Below are positions 25,726-34,063 of a stretch of DNA of 64,000 nucleotides, piece after piece. Position numbers and translations under genes: made by a program. A model generated the notes under the pieces. The model did not search any database, was not told where the DNA came from, and saw only the letters and a program-made list of their open reading frames with translations. Position 1 is the first letter of the stretch. Each line of letters opens with the position of its first letter. Location: positions 1 through 64,000 of the forward strand of contig DILT01000018.1 in NCBI GenBank assembly GCA_002425185.1, given 5' to 3'. This stretch comes from Flammeovirgaceae bacterium UBA5585 (lineage in GTDB: Bacteria > Bacteroidota > Bacteroidia > Cytophagales > Cyclobacteriaceae).

Positions 25726-26093
25726 TAGTCCTCCGGGTAGGGTATAAAAACAAAATTGGTGAACGCTTTGTCGATCACAAACAGGCAGCAGAACTCATCC
25801 GGATCCTTGTAGGCTTTTTTAAAAGCATCCTGTTTATCTTCATCAATCAATCCACGTTGCACAAACTCATCCATATAGCTGATGTAGTAATTCCACTCCA
25901 GTTCAGCAGTGAACTTGTCAAATAAGAGCTGACCGACAGGCTGTGACTCTTTGCATACCGGAAAAACCGGGTGTTCCGAAAAACCTCTTTTACGCACCTG
26001 GTATGAAGCCTCTTTAATAGCGTCTGCCACTTTCACAAAGTCCTGTGAAATTGTGCCTAAGTATTTCCCACTCAGCTCCGGATCGTTATGCAT
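25725..26093 (-). CDS. Conserved hypothetical protein cotranscribed with sensor kinase
   Basis: A 122-aa soluble protein (MHNDPELSGKYLGTISQDFVKVADAIKEASYQVRKRGF...). It has no signal peptide and no recognised family. It has a helical N-terminal half, a middle Glu/Trp/Tyr-rich part (FTAELEWNYYISYMDEFVQRGLI) and a hydrophobic end (FCCLFVIDKAFTNFVFIPYPED). The stop overlaps the start of the propeller kinase, so the two are translationally coupled. A signalling accessory role is possible but unsupported. Confidence 0.7.
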   Translation of the reverse strand: MHNDPELSGKYLGTISQDFVKVADAIKEASYQVRKRGFSEHPVFPVCKESQPVGQLLFDKFTAELEWNYYISYMDEFVQRGLIDEDKQDAFKKAYKDPDEFCCLFVIDKAFTNFVFIPYPED

Positions 26094-26186
26094 AGTTGTA
26101 AAAAATGAGCCGCTAAAATAATATGTTAGTGTGTATCCCTGCCATCAAGGTAAGAATTCCCTATTTTCGGACATAAACCCATTGAA

Positions 26187-29009
26187 ATGAGATCAATTAT
26201 ACTGTTTTTATTGTCAGCCTTATGCCTTTCGGTGCATGGTCAATCCCCCGAAACTGAAATCCGTGCTTCATTTGAAGCCCGGAAAAAACTGGCCGACCAA
26301 TCGATTCTGAAAAACTACCCGGTGCGGAACATTGGCCCCACGGTACAAGGCGGGCGTATTGTTGACATTGAAGTGAACCTGGCCAATACGCATGAGTATT
26401 ACCTCGGCTTTGCTTCAGGTGGAATTTTTAAAACTGAAAACAACGGTATAACCTTTCAACCTGTTTTTGATGATGTGGATGCTATGGGCATTGGTGACTT
26501 TGCTTTATCGCAATCCGACCCAAAAATTTTGTATGTGGGCACCGGAGAAAAAAACAGCAGCCGTTCAAGTTATGCCGGCAGTGGTATGTATAAAACTACC
26601 AATGGTGGAAAATCATGGGAACACATCGGACTGACAGGAACGCATCATATTGGACGGGTAATTATTCACCCTAAGGATAATAACACCGTTTGGGTAGCGG
26701 CCATAGGTGCATTGTATTCTAAAAACCCTGAGCGTGGGGTATATAAAACTATTGATGGTGGTAAAACCTGGAAGAAAACACTTTTTGTGAACGACAGTAC
26801 AGGCATCATTGACCTTGTTATCAATCCATCAAATCCAAACCAATTGCTGGCATCTTCGTGGGATCGTTCGCGCAAAGCATGGGATTTTAAAGAAGGTGGT
26901 GAAGGCTCGTCTATTTATAAGTCGGATGATGCCGGTGAAACCTGGTATAAGTCGGTGGCCGGATTTCCACAAGGCGCACAAATAGGACGTATAGGATTGG
27001 ATGTTTCGGCATCAAATCCATCGGTGGTGTATGCCATTCTGGATAATCAAGGGGAAGTTCCGCAAAGCGAAAAGCCAAAAGATGATGGCAGCCTTAAGGC
27101 AGAAAATTTTAAGGGTATGACGAAAGAGAATTTTCTGAAAGTTGATGATAAAAAATTAGATGAATTTTTACGAAGTAATCGTTTCCCGCAGAAGTATGAT
27201 GCCAAGCGTGTTAAAAAAGAGATCGGTGATGGTAAATACACACCCGCAGCCTTGTACGATTATTTAGGTGGTGATGCCAATGCCAACCTGTTCAATAAAA
27301 AGATTATTGGTGCAGAAGTGTATCGTTCGGATGATAACGGAACAACATGGAAGAAAATGAACAGCTACGACCTGGATGGCGTGTTCTTTACCTACGGTTA
27401 CTACTTTGCTGAGATGCGTGTTGATCCCTCCAATGCTGATAAGGTGTACATCTACGGTGTGCCGCTTCTGAAATCAAACGATGGTGGTGTAACCTGGAAC
27501 CATCTCGATACCTTGCGGGGTGAGCAGAACATCCATGTCGATCATCATGCGCTGTGGGTCAACCCCAACAACAGCAAGCACATGTTGCTGGGTAACGATG
27601 GCGGCTTATATGTGAGTTATGATGAAGGCGCGTACTGGCAGCACATTAACAACATGCCGGTAGGGCAATTCTATACGGTGAATGTTGATATCGAAACACC
27701 GTATAATGTCTATGGTGGATTACAAGATAATGGTGTATTGAAGGGCTCGTCCCGTTCAGTGCCCAATGTGAGCAAACATTGGGAAACCATTGGCGGAGGC
27801 GATGGCATGTATGTAGCAGCCGACCCGCGCAACAGCAAGCTGGTGTATTGGGGTTTTCAGTTTGGAAATTATTTTAGGGTTGAACCCGGCAAGCCTGGCG
27901 CGCGCATTACACCCCGCAATGATATTGGTGAGCCGGCATATCGCTGGAACTGGTGTACCCCGCTGCAGTTGAGTAAGCACAATCCGGATATTGTGTACAT
28001 GGCGGCACAAAAAGTATTCAGAAGTTTAAATAGGGGAGAAAGTTGGGAGACCATAAGCGATGATCTGACGAAGAATAAAAAGCAGGGCGATGTTCCTTTT
28101 TCTACCATCAGTGCGTTGGAAGAATCACCCATGAAGTTTGGATTGCTTTATGCCGGTACGGATGATGGAAATGTGTGGGTGTCTAAAAACGGAGGAGGTA
28201 GTTGGGAAAATATTACAACAGGACTGCCGCAGAATAAATGGGTGAGTTCGATTTCGCCTTCGTCTCATGCAGAAGGTACTGTGTATGTTTCGCTGAATGG
28301 CTACCGCGATGATGATTTCAGAACCTATTTATACGTGAGTACCGATTATGGCAAAACATGGAAGAGTGTAAAGGGAAATTTACCGGAGTCAGTGGCAAAT
28401 GTGATTGTTCAGGATCCGGTTCAACCAAGCTTGTTGTACTGCGGGTTGGATAATGGAACCTATGCAAGCCTGGACAATGGAACCACCTGGCATTATTTCA
28501 ACGGCATGCTCAACGTGGCCTCGTACGATATGCTGGTGCACCCCCGCGATAACGAGTTGGTAGTGGGTACACATGGCCGGAGTGTTTTTGTATCCGATGT
28601 AAAACCTCTGCAAGCGCTGAAAGATGCAAGCAAATCCATTATGGCATTTACGCCAGAAAGCATACGTTACAGTGAACGTTGGGGCCAAAAGCAATATCCG
28701 TGGGCGGAAGCCAACGAGCCGAAAGTAAACGTATTGTATTTTGTGGGCAAGGCTGCACCGGCCGTTGCTGTAGAAGTTTATGATGAAAAGAAAACGTTGG
28801 TGCGCAAACTCACCACAACCGGAACCACCGGTTTTCAAACCTTTAGCTGGGATGTGAAGGTTGCAGAAGCTGTATCGGCACCTGCAAAATCAAAAGCAAA
28901 AACTCCGGTTATAACGGAGCCTGTTATAAAGTATGCCGGTAAGGGTAAGTACACCATGAGATTTATTAATGGTGCTGAGAGCAGCGAAGTGGCGATTGAG
29001 ATTAAGTAA
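26187..29009 (+). CDS. Secreted sortilin/Vps10-type beta-propeller protein
   Basis: A 940-aa exported protein (signal peptide MRSIILFLLSALCLSVHGQ). Many Asp-box/BNR-type blades are seen, such as GIFKTENNGITF, GMYKTTNGGKSWEHIG, GVYKTIDGGKTWKK, SIYKSDDAGETWYK, YRSDDNGTTWKK and YVSTDYGKTWKS. The spacing matches the Sortilin_Vps10/glycosyl-hydrolase-like propellers common in Bacteroidota. Two propellers fit the length. The C-terminal 130 residues form a beta-sandwich-like domain. There is no T9SS sorting domain. It may be a peptidase-like or carbohydrate-related exoprotein; no catalytic residue is identified. Confidence 0.82.
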   Translation: MRSIILFLLSALCLSVHGQSPETEIRASFEARKKLADQSILKNYPVRNIGPTVQGGRIVDIEVNLANTHEYYLGFASGGIFKTENNGITFQPVFDDVDAMGIGDFALSQSDPKILYVGTGEKNSSRSSYAGSGMYKTTNGGKSWEHIGLTGTHHIGRVIIHPKDNNTVWVAAIGALYSKNPERGVYKTIDGGKTWKKTLFVNDSTGIIDLVINPSNPNQLLASSWDRSRKAWDFKEGGEGSSIYKSDDAGETWYKSVAGFPQGAQIGRIGLDVSASNPSVVYAILDNQGEVPQSEKPKDDGSLKAENFKGMTKENFLKVDDKKLDEFLRSNRFPQKYDAKRVKKEIGDGKYTPAALYDYLGGDANANLFNKKIIGAEVYRSDDNGTTWKKMNSYDLDGVFFTYGYYFAEMRVDPSNADKVYIYGVPLLKSNDGGVTWNHLDTLRGEQNIHVDHHALWVNPNNSKHMLLGNDGGLYVSYDEGAYWQHINNMPVGQFYTVNVDIETPYNVYGGLQDNGVLKGSSRSVPNVSKHWETIGGGDGMYVAADPRNSKLVYWGFQFGNYFRVEPGKPGARITPRNDIGEPAYRWNWCTPLQLSKHNPDIVYMAAQKVFRSLNRGESWETISDDLTKNKKQGDVPFSTISALEESPMKFGLLYAGTDDGNVWVSKNGGGSWENITTGLPQNKWVSSISPSSHAEGTVYVSLNGYRDDDFRTYLYVSTDYGKTWKSVKGNLPESVANVIVQDPVQPSLLYCGLDNGTYASLDNGTTWHYFNGMLNVASYDMLVHPRDNELVVGTHGRSVFVSDVKPLQALKDASKSIMAFTPESIRYSERWGQKQYPWAEANEPKVNVLYFVGKAAPAVAVEVYDEKKTLVRKLTTTGTTGFQTFSWDVKVAEAVSAPAKSKAKTPVITEPVIKYAGKGKYTMRFINGAESSEVAIEIK

Positions 29010-29040
29010 AGAATTTTAATACAATGTTTAACTACGTAAT

Positions 29041-29064
29041 GAGGTTGCCGGTAAGCGCAACCTC
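29041..29064. terminator. Bidirectional terminator hairpin
   Basis: GAGGTTGC (29041-29048) pairs with GCAACCTC (29057-29064), followed by TTTT. It lies between the convergent genes ending at 29009 and 29072. Confidence 0.7.
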
Positions 29065-29071
29065 TTTTACT

Positions 29072-29674
29072 TCAGAATTCCTTTTCCTCCTGTTGTGCAA
29101 TAAGTGTTTTACAATGTTGCTGTAGTTCGGGGAAGAAGATTGAAAATTCATGGGTGAATTCATCGTAATGTTTTACCAGGTCATTTACGGCCAGTTCCAT
29201 TTTCGATTCGTGTCTGGAGCGCCTGGCCATGCCCGAAAGGGCGCGTTCGATGCCTTCCAACCGGGCATAGTTCACCAGCCAGTTGCCTTTCGTCATATAA
29301 GGAAGCATAAACTTTACAGGTGTTGGTAAGATGGCATCAAACGATTCTATTGTCCGGTAGGTGCGTTCCGCAAAATCGGGAAGAAATTCGTCATAATAGT
29401 GATCCCAGTTTTTGGCCAGCAAATGATCGTAAAACATATCGACTATAACGGCAGAATAATGACGGTAGCCTGGACGTAACCTGTTTTTACTTTTTGCAAC
29501 AATGGGGTGGCTGTCGGTAAACTCATCAATGGCGCGGTGAAGTTCAATGCCGCGGGCAATCCCGGGTTCAAACTGCTCGAGTAAGTTCCGTCCTTTAACA
29601 AAATCGCCAATAAAGTTGCCCACCATTATTTTGGGGTTCTTGCCTGAGAGACTGATGTGCGCCAGAAAGTTCAT
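29072..29674 (-). CDS. ACP phosphodiesterase (AcpH/DUF479 family)
   Basis: A 200-aa protein similar to AcpH, which hydrolyses the 4'-phosphopantetheine of acyl carrier protein. Family signatures are MNFLAHISLSGKNPKIMVGNFIGDFVKG, GIELHRAIDEFTDSHPIV and the HD-like metal ligands (HRAIDEFTDSH, FYDHLLAKNW). The length is normal. It stands alone; an inverted repeat (29692-29753) lies in its upstream region. Confidence 0.88.
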   Translation of the reverse strand: MNFLAHISLSGKNPKIMVGNFIGDFVKGRNLLEQFEPGIARGIELHRAIDEFTDSHPIVAKSKNRLRPGYRHYSAVIVDMFYDHLLAKNWDHYYDEFLPDFAERTYRTIESFDAILPTPVKFMLPYMTKGNWLVNYARLEGIERALSGMARRSRHESKMELAVNDLVKHYDEFTHEFSIFFPELQQHCKTLIAQQEEKEF

Positions 29675-29691
29675 AGGGTCAAGTTAGTGGT

Positions 29692-29753
29692 CGATAGTCA
29701 ATAGTCCATATCCTGAGGATAACAAACTATTGACTGCGGACTATTGACTATCG
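29692..29753. repeat. Inverted repeat between acpH-like and TerB-like genes
   Basis: CGATAGTCAATAGTCC (29692-29707) has its exact reverse complement at 29738-29753, a 16-bp stem around a 30-nt loop. The loop itself contains ACTATTGACTG, an extra partial copy. It occupies the divergent intergenic region and looks like a dispersed palindromic repeat rather than a terminator. Confidence 0.75.
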
Positions 29754-29796
29754 TGTAACAATTCCCCATCTTCCAAGTTCAATAAATCGAAAGTTT

Positions 29797-30189
29797 ATGG
29801 CGCTTTCCCAACTGAAATTACTGGTTAATCTCGCCCGTATTGATGGTGACATTGCCGATCGCGAACGCAAGTACATTACCACCATAGGCCTGGCCAATGG
29901 TGTGCCTATGGAAGACATCGTTCCGCTGTTTGGGCAGGATCATGAAAACATCGGGTTAATGCACCTGACGAACCAGGAAAAATTCGATTACATTGTAAGC
30001 CTTGTTCAGTTGATGAAAATTGATGAGCGTTTATACAAAGAAGAGATTAAATACTGTTCGGAAGTAGCTGCCCGTTTGGGGTACGATCAAAGCGTTATGT
30101 TTGATCTTATGCTGCATGTACGCGAAGAAATGCAACGCAACGAGTTGCAGGCACTTAAAAAGATCACTGAAAAATATCTATCCAAGTAA
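29797..30189 (+). CDS. TerB-like helical protein
   Basis: A 130-aa all-helical protein with the TerB-like pattern: MALSQLKLLVNLARIDGDIADRERKYI, then VSLVQLMKIDERLYKEEIKYCSEVAARLGYD, acidic metal-binding repeats (DGDIADRE, DERLYKEE). TerB domains bind calcium or similar cations; there is no other tellurite gene here, so a resistance role is not implied. It is 15 bp upstream of the amidohydrolase gene and probably cotranscribed. Confidence 0.75.
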   Translation: MALSQLKLLVNLARIDGDIADRERKYITTIGLANGVPMEDIVPLFGQDHENIGLMHLTNQEKFDYIVSLVQLMKIDERLYKEEIKYCSEVAARLGYDQSVMFDLMLHVREEMQRNELQALKKITEKYLSK

Positions 30190-30204
30190 CCTTATTTCGA
30201 AAAC

Positions 30205-31479
30205 ATGAAGAAGCTTTTTTTACTGGCGATGATGGTTGTGTCCATTCAACTGATTGCCCAGCGAACGGTAATTCATTGCGGCAACCTCATTGATGGAAAA
30301 TCGAATGACGTGCAAACACAAATGACCGTGATTGTTGAGAAGAATGTAATTTCAAAAATTGAGAAGGGATTTACCAAACCAGGCAGTTCGGATAAGTTGG
30401 TAGACCTGAGTAAAAAAACCGTTATGCCGGGTTTGATTGATTTGCACGTTCACCTGGAAGGCGAAACCAACAAGGATCAGGCGTTACAGCGGTTTACACT
30501 TAACAAAGCTGATGTAGCCTTTCGTTCAACGGTGCATGCCCGAAAAACATTAATGGCAGGCTTTACCACCGTGCGCGATTTAGGCGGAAGTGGAGTGAAT
30601 ACATCCTTGCGCAATGCGATTAATCAGGGTCTTGTGGTTGGTCCAAGAATTTTTTCCGTAGGAAAATCTATTGGAACAACGGGAGGCCATGCTGACCCTA
30701 CCAACGGATATCGTGAAGATTTAATGGGCGATCCCGGGCCGAAGGAGGGTGTTATTAATTCACCTGAGGAAGCAAGACAGGCCGTAAGGCAACGCTATAA
30801 AGACGGTAGCGACCTGATAAAAATTACAGCAACAGGCGGTGTACTTAGCCTTGCCAAAGACGGCAGTGGGCCGCAGTTTACCTTGGATGAACTTAAAGCC
30901 ATAGTAGAGACAGCAAAGGATTATGGGATGCACACTGCCGCACACGCGCATGGCACCGAAGGCATGAAGCGGGCCGTGCTGGCGGGCATTACCACGATTG
31001 AACACGGCACCATGATGACTGAAGAGGTGATGGATTTGATGAAAGAGAAAGGAACGTATTATGTTCCTACCATTTCTGCCGGAAAATTTGTGGCCGAGAA
31101 AGCAAAGGAGCCGGGCTATTATCACCCATTGGTTACACCTAAGGCGTTGGCTATTGGTCCGCAAATTCAGGAGACTTTTGGTAAAGCGTTTAAGCGCGGT
31201 GTAAAAATCGCTTTTGGAACAGATGCCGGAGTGTTTCCGCACGGTGAGAATGGAAAGGAATTCGGGTACATGGTGGAAGCCGGTATGCCGGCTATGGAAG
31301 CTATTAAATCGGCAACGGTTGTAGCAGCTGAAGTGATAGGCATGAGCGATAAAATTGGAACACTTGAGGCCGGCAAACTTGCTGATATTGTAGCCACCGA
31401 TGAAAATCCTTTGCGAAACATCAAAACCATGGAAAAGGTAAGTTTTGTGATGAAGGAGGGGGTGGTGTATCTTCAGTAA
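30205..31479 (+). CDS. Exported amidohydrolase (imidazolonepropionase-like)
   Basis: A 424-aa protein with a signal peptide (MKKLFLLAMMVVSIQLIAQ). Metal-binding motifs of the amidohydrolase superfamily are present: LIDLHVHLEGE (HxH), the KITATGGV Lys, AAHAHGTEG and TTIEHGTMM (His), and GTDAGVFPHG (Asp). The C-terminal beta-sandwich segment reads GTLEAGKLADIVATDENPL. Such proteins are usually periplasmic dipeptidase or Xaa-Pro/imidodipeptidase-like enzymes; the substrate is not predictable here. Confidence 0.88.
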   Translation: MKKLFLLAMMVVSIQLIAQRTVIHCGNLIDGKSNDVQTQMTVIVEKNVISKIEKGFTKPGSSDKLVDLSKKTVMPGLIDLHVHLEGETNKDQALQRFTLNKADVAFRSTVHARKTLMAGFTTVRDLGGSGVNTSLRNAINQGLVVGPRIFSVGKSIGTTGGHADPTNGYREDLMGDPGPKEGVINSPEEARQAVRQRYKDGSDLIKITATGGVLSLAKDGSGPQFTLDELKAIVETAKDYGMHTAAHAHGTEGMKRAVLAGITTIEHGTMMTEEVMDLMKEKGTYYVPTISAGKFVAEKAKEPGYYHPLVTPKALAIGPQIQETFGKAFKRGVKIAFGTDAGVFPHGENGKEFGYMVEAGMPAMEAIKSATVVAAEVIGMSDKIGTLEAGKLADIVATDENPLRNIKTMEKVSFVMKEGVVYLQ

Positions 31480-31487
31480 CTCATACA

Positions 31488-31520
31488 AGGTGTCCTACAC
31501 CTTTAAGGTGTAGGACACCT
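31488..31520. repeat. Perfect palindrome flanking RAYT gene, left
   Basis: AGGTGTCCTACACCT (31488-31502), loop TTA, then its exact reverse complement (31506-31520). The same palindrome with loop TAA lies at 32110-32142, on the other side of the transposase gene. Confidence 0.93.
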
Positions 31521-31528
31521 GACACCGC

Positions 31529-32104
31529 ATGCATTTAACTGAAGGTCATATCTACCACGTTTTTAACCGAGGCAATAATAAAGAGCCGATCTTTTTTAAG
31601 ACTGACAATTATTATTATTTTCTTAAAAACGTTAGTCGCTTCCTCCTTCCACATTGTGAAATGCTAGCTTATTGTTTGATGCCAAATCATTTCCATTTTC
31701 TTATTTATGCAACTGAAAAATCAATACCCGTAATCAAAGACGGGAGCTTTGAGCGACAACAATTTTCTAAAGGTATTAAACAATTGCTGAGTTCCTATAC
31801 AAAAGCTATCAATAAGCAGGAGGGAAGAACAGGCAGTTTGTTCCAGCAAAAAACTAAGGCAGTAAATATTTCTGACACCTCAACGTATGATCCTAGGATT
31901 GCCTTTCATTACATTCACCAGAATCCTATGAAAGCGGGTTTGGTGAAGCGGCTGGAAGATTGGGAATTTAGCTCGTTCGGAGAATATGCGGGTATTAGAA
32001 ATAGATCGATTTGCAACCTACAGTTGGCTAAGCAATGCTTAGATTTGAATTTGGAAAGATTGTATGAAGAATCGTATTCGGTAATAAATTTTAGTTTTGA
32101 ATAG
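31529..32104 (+). CDS. REP-associated tyrosine transposase (RAYT, IS200-like)
   Basis: A 191-aa Y1-type HUH transposase. The HUH metal-binding motif is H54-F-H56 (MPNHFHFLIY), the catalytic tyrosine is Y90 (LLSSYTKAIN), followed by the RAYT-typical GSLFQQKTKAV (102-112) and YIHQNPMKAGLV (128-139). RAYTs are thought to act on REP-type palindromes as single-stranded hairpins, and this one has a near-identical perfect palindrome on each side. The frame is intact, so it could be active. It interrupts an otherwise ordinary region between the amidohydrolase and a TPR lipoprotein. Confidence 0.95.
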   Translation: MHLTEGHIYHVFNRGNNKEPIFFKTDNYYYFLKNVSRFLLPHCEMLAYCLMPNHFHFLIYATEKSIPVIKDGSFERQQFSKGIKQLLSSYTKAINKQEGRTGSLFQQKTKAVNISDTSTYDPRIAFHYIHQNPMKAGLVKRLEDWEFSSFGEYAGIRNRSICNLQLAKQCLDLNLERLYEESYSVINFSFE

Positions 32105-32107
32105 CAA

Positions 32108-32144
32108 TGAGGTGTCCTACACCTTAAAGGTGTAGGACACCTCA
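32108..32144. repeat. Perfect palindrome flanking RAYT gene, right
   Basis: The same 15-bp arms as the left copy (32110-32124 with 32128-32142), loop TAA, and two more base pairs outside (TG/CA). It begins 3 bp after the transposase stop codon. Confidence 0.93.
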
Positions 32145-32163
32145 CATACTAAATACATTAATT

Positions 32164-33105
32164 ATGTTTAAACGGATATCAATACTCCTGCTTATCCTCT
32201 CTGCTTGTTCCACTCCTGATCAAAAATCTGAGCCTGTTCCCGTACTCACCGGTCTTGATGGCAAACAGTATTTCGAACCTGAGCGTAGCGAAACAGCTCA
32301 AGCCAAACTGGACAGCAACCTGAATGTGGCGAAGAAAAATTTTGAAGCTGATCCATCGGAAGATAATTATGTCTGGCTGGGCAGAAGGGAGGGATACCTA
32401 TATCATTATAATGAGGCTATAACGATTTTGTCGGAGGGTTTGGAGAAGTACCCGAACTCGTATAAACTCTTCCGGCACCGCGGACATCGCTATATTTCTA
32501 TTCGTGAATTCAATAAAGCTATAGCTGATTTACAAATGGCAGCTTCGCTGATGCCGCGACAACCGCTCGAAATCGAACCAGACGGTCAGCCAAATAAAAT
32601 CAACAAACCATTATCCAATGTTCAATTTAATGTTTGGTATCATTTAGGGCTGGCCCATTATTTAAAAGGTGATTTTGAAAGTGCTGAGAAGGCCTATTTA
32701 CAATGTCTTGATGTTTCGGATAACGATGACCTGATCACCGCTACGGCCGATTGGCTGTACATGACCTACCGCAGAATGGAAAAACCGGAAGAAGCGGGAA
32801 AAGTACTGGAACTCATCCGCGAGGATATGAACATTATCGAGAATGACTCCTACTATTTGCGCCACCAGATGTATAAGGGCATGTTGCCTCCCGATGATTT
32901 GTTGAAAGTCAGCAGTAGTAACGAAGATGTTGACCTGGCACTGGCCACACAAGGGTATGGCGTTGGCAACTGGTATTTATGCGAAGGGGATACCACGCGT
33001 GCCGTTGAGATATTTAAACAGGTAACGGCCGGAAAACATTTTGCCGCCTTTGGGTTTATTGCAGCCGAAGCCGATTTACATCGCTTGATTCAAGCGAAGA
33101 AGTAA
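32164..33105 (+). CDS. TPR-repeat lipoprotein
   Basis: A 313-aa lipoprotein (MFKRISILLLILSACST, lipobox Cys about residue 15). The rest is alpha-helical with TPR repeats, e.g. YVWLGRREGYLYHYNEAITILSEGL, FRHRGHRYISIREFNKAIADLQMAASL, and FNVWYHLGLAHYLKGDFESAEKAYLQCL. It has a protein-protein interaction role, probably at the inner face of the outer membrane. A weak hairpin (33164-33182) followed by T residues may be its terminator. Confidence 0.82.
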   Translation: MFKRISILLLILSACSTPDQKSEPVPVLTGLDGKQYFEPERSETAQAKLDSNLNVAKKNFEADPSEDNYVWLGRREGYLYHYNEAITILSEGLEKYPNSYKLFRHRGHRYISIREFNKAIADLQMAASLMPRQPLEIEPDGQPNKINKPLSNVQFNVWYHLGLAHYLKGDFESAEKAYLQCLDVSDNDDLITATADWLYMTYRRMEKPEEAGKVLELIREDMNIIENDSYYLRHQMYKGMLPPDDLLKVSSSNEDVDLALATQGYGVGNWYLCEGDTTRAVEIFKQVTAGKHFAAFGFIAAEADLHRLIQAKK

Positions 33106-33124
33106 AGTCGCAGCAGTTACAAAA

Positions 33125-33160
33125 CATCTCGAAAATACTCCCAGTGTCAGGTTGAGCACA
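33125..33160. repeat. Truncated copy of the 35612-35735 dispersed repeat
   Basis: The stretch containing CATCTCGAAAAT and AGTGTCAGGTTGAGC corresponds to the left arm of the repeat at 35612-35735 (CATCTCAAAATG...AATGTCAGGTTGAGC). The right arm is missing. Confidence 0.6.
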
Positions 33161-33194
33161 CAGACCGACAGTTAAGATCGGTTTTTACGGTGGC

Positions 33195-33686
33195 TTAGTT
33201 AATTTCTTCCTTCACGGAACCACAACGAAGCATAGACGCCCCAAAGTACGGGTTAAGTACCTGTTTTTCGCCACTCAGCCAAAACGCCCCTCTATCATTA
33301 AACGCCATCGGACAGTATTGTTTATAAATCGTCATACCCAGGCTGCCACCTTTTACTAAATCATACAAGGCAACGGATAGTGCATCGAAGGCTTCCCGTT
33401 GTTCGTCAATGTTGGTTGTTTCGCCAACGGCCAGCACATATTCGTTTAATTGTTCCGCATAGCTTCCGGTTACGGCAGCCAATGCTGTGGCAGCTTCTTG
33501 TGCTTTAACTGAATCATCTTTGACTAAAGCATCTTTTAACTTAAAATAAGCCGTAAGTGTAGTTTTTAATTCTTCATTTACCGGAGCGGTTTCGTTAGCA
33601 GCCGATGTGTTGGTAGACTTGTTGCAACTTGCGAGCAGCAAACATGCAGCCAGTATAAATAATGTGATGCTAAAAAGGTTTTTCAT
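33195..33686 (-). CDS. DUF3347 lipoprotein, possible copper-binding
   Basis: A 163-aa lipoprotein (lipobox LLLASC, Cys about 21) with the DUF3347 domain: ELKTTLTAYFKLKDALVKDDSVKAQEAATALAA and the C-terminal IYKQYCPMAFNDRGAFWLSGEKQVLNPYFGASMLRCG. The Cys-Pro-Met and Met-x-x-Cys elements recall the metal-binding parts of CusB/NccB-type adaptors, where this domain also occurs. It lies 39 bp downstream of a small HMA-domain gene, which supports a copper or heavy-metal role. Confidence 0.85.
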   Translation of the reverse strand: MKNLFSITLFILAACLLLASCNKSTNTSAANETAPVNEELKTTLTAYFKLKDALVKDDSVKAQEAATALAAVTGSYAEQLNEYVLAVGETTNIDEQREAFDALSVALYDLVKGGSLGMTIYKQYCPMAFNDRGAFWLSGEKQVLNPYFGASMLRCGSVKEEIN

Positions 33687-33725
33687 AAGATTATGGTTTT
33701 GGTAAAAAAAATTCTCTATCGAATG

Positions 33726-33935
33726 TTAATCTATTCGCTCTCCTTTATAGCCTGCTTTTTTCAACGCTTCCTTTACCTGCTGTTCCGAAACTTCGCTGGA
33801 AACCGTGAGTATTCTTTCCGGGCTCCCTAAATCAACTTCCCATTTTCCTTCTCCAGCCGTTTGGTTTAAGCCGGGGGTAACGGTAGCCACACAGCCTGCG
33901 CATTTGATGTTGGTTTTAAACTTCGAGGTGCTCAT
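33726..33935 (-). CDS. Small heavy-metal-associated (HMA) domain protein
   Basis: A 69-aa protein consisting only of an HMA ferredoxin-like fold (CopZ-like). The metal site is KCAGCV near residues 11-16, with a typical hydrophobic core and ending EALKKAGYKGERID. It is probably a cytoplasmic copper chaperone, perhaps for the CopA ATPase encoded at 40459-42669. In one operon with the DUF3347 gene. Confidence 0.88.
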   Translation of the reverse strand: MSTSKFKTNIKCAGCVATVTPGLNQTAGEGKWEVDLGSPERILTVSSEVSEQQVKEALKKAGYKGERID

Positions 33936-34014
33936 AGTATTTTTTCAGCTTTATCTGCAAACATATTCACTCCCTTTTTAGTTTACGTTTTTTTAACGTG
34001 GTACAAAAATAAAC

Positions 34015-34040
34015 AAAGCCACCGGGTAAGTGGTGGCTTT
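34015..34040 (-). terminator. Terminator of the Calx-beta lipoprotein gene
   Basis: AAAGCCACC (34015-34023) pairs with GGTGGCTTT (34032-34040); the minus strand continues with T-rich sequence. It lies 23 bp past the stop codon at 34064. Confidence 0.75.
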
Positions 34041-34063
34041 ATTAAAAAATCACTTGAATGACT

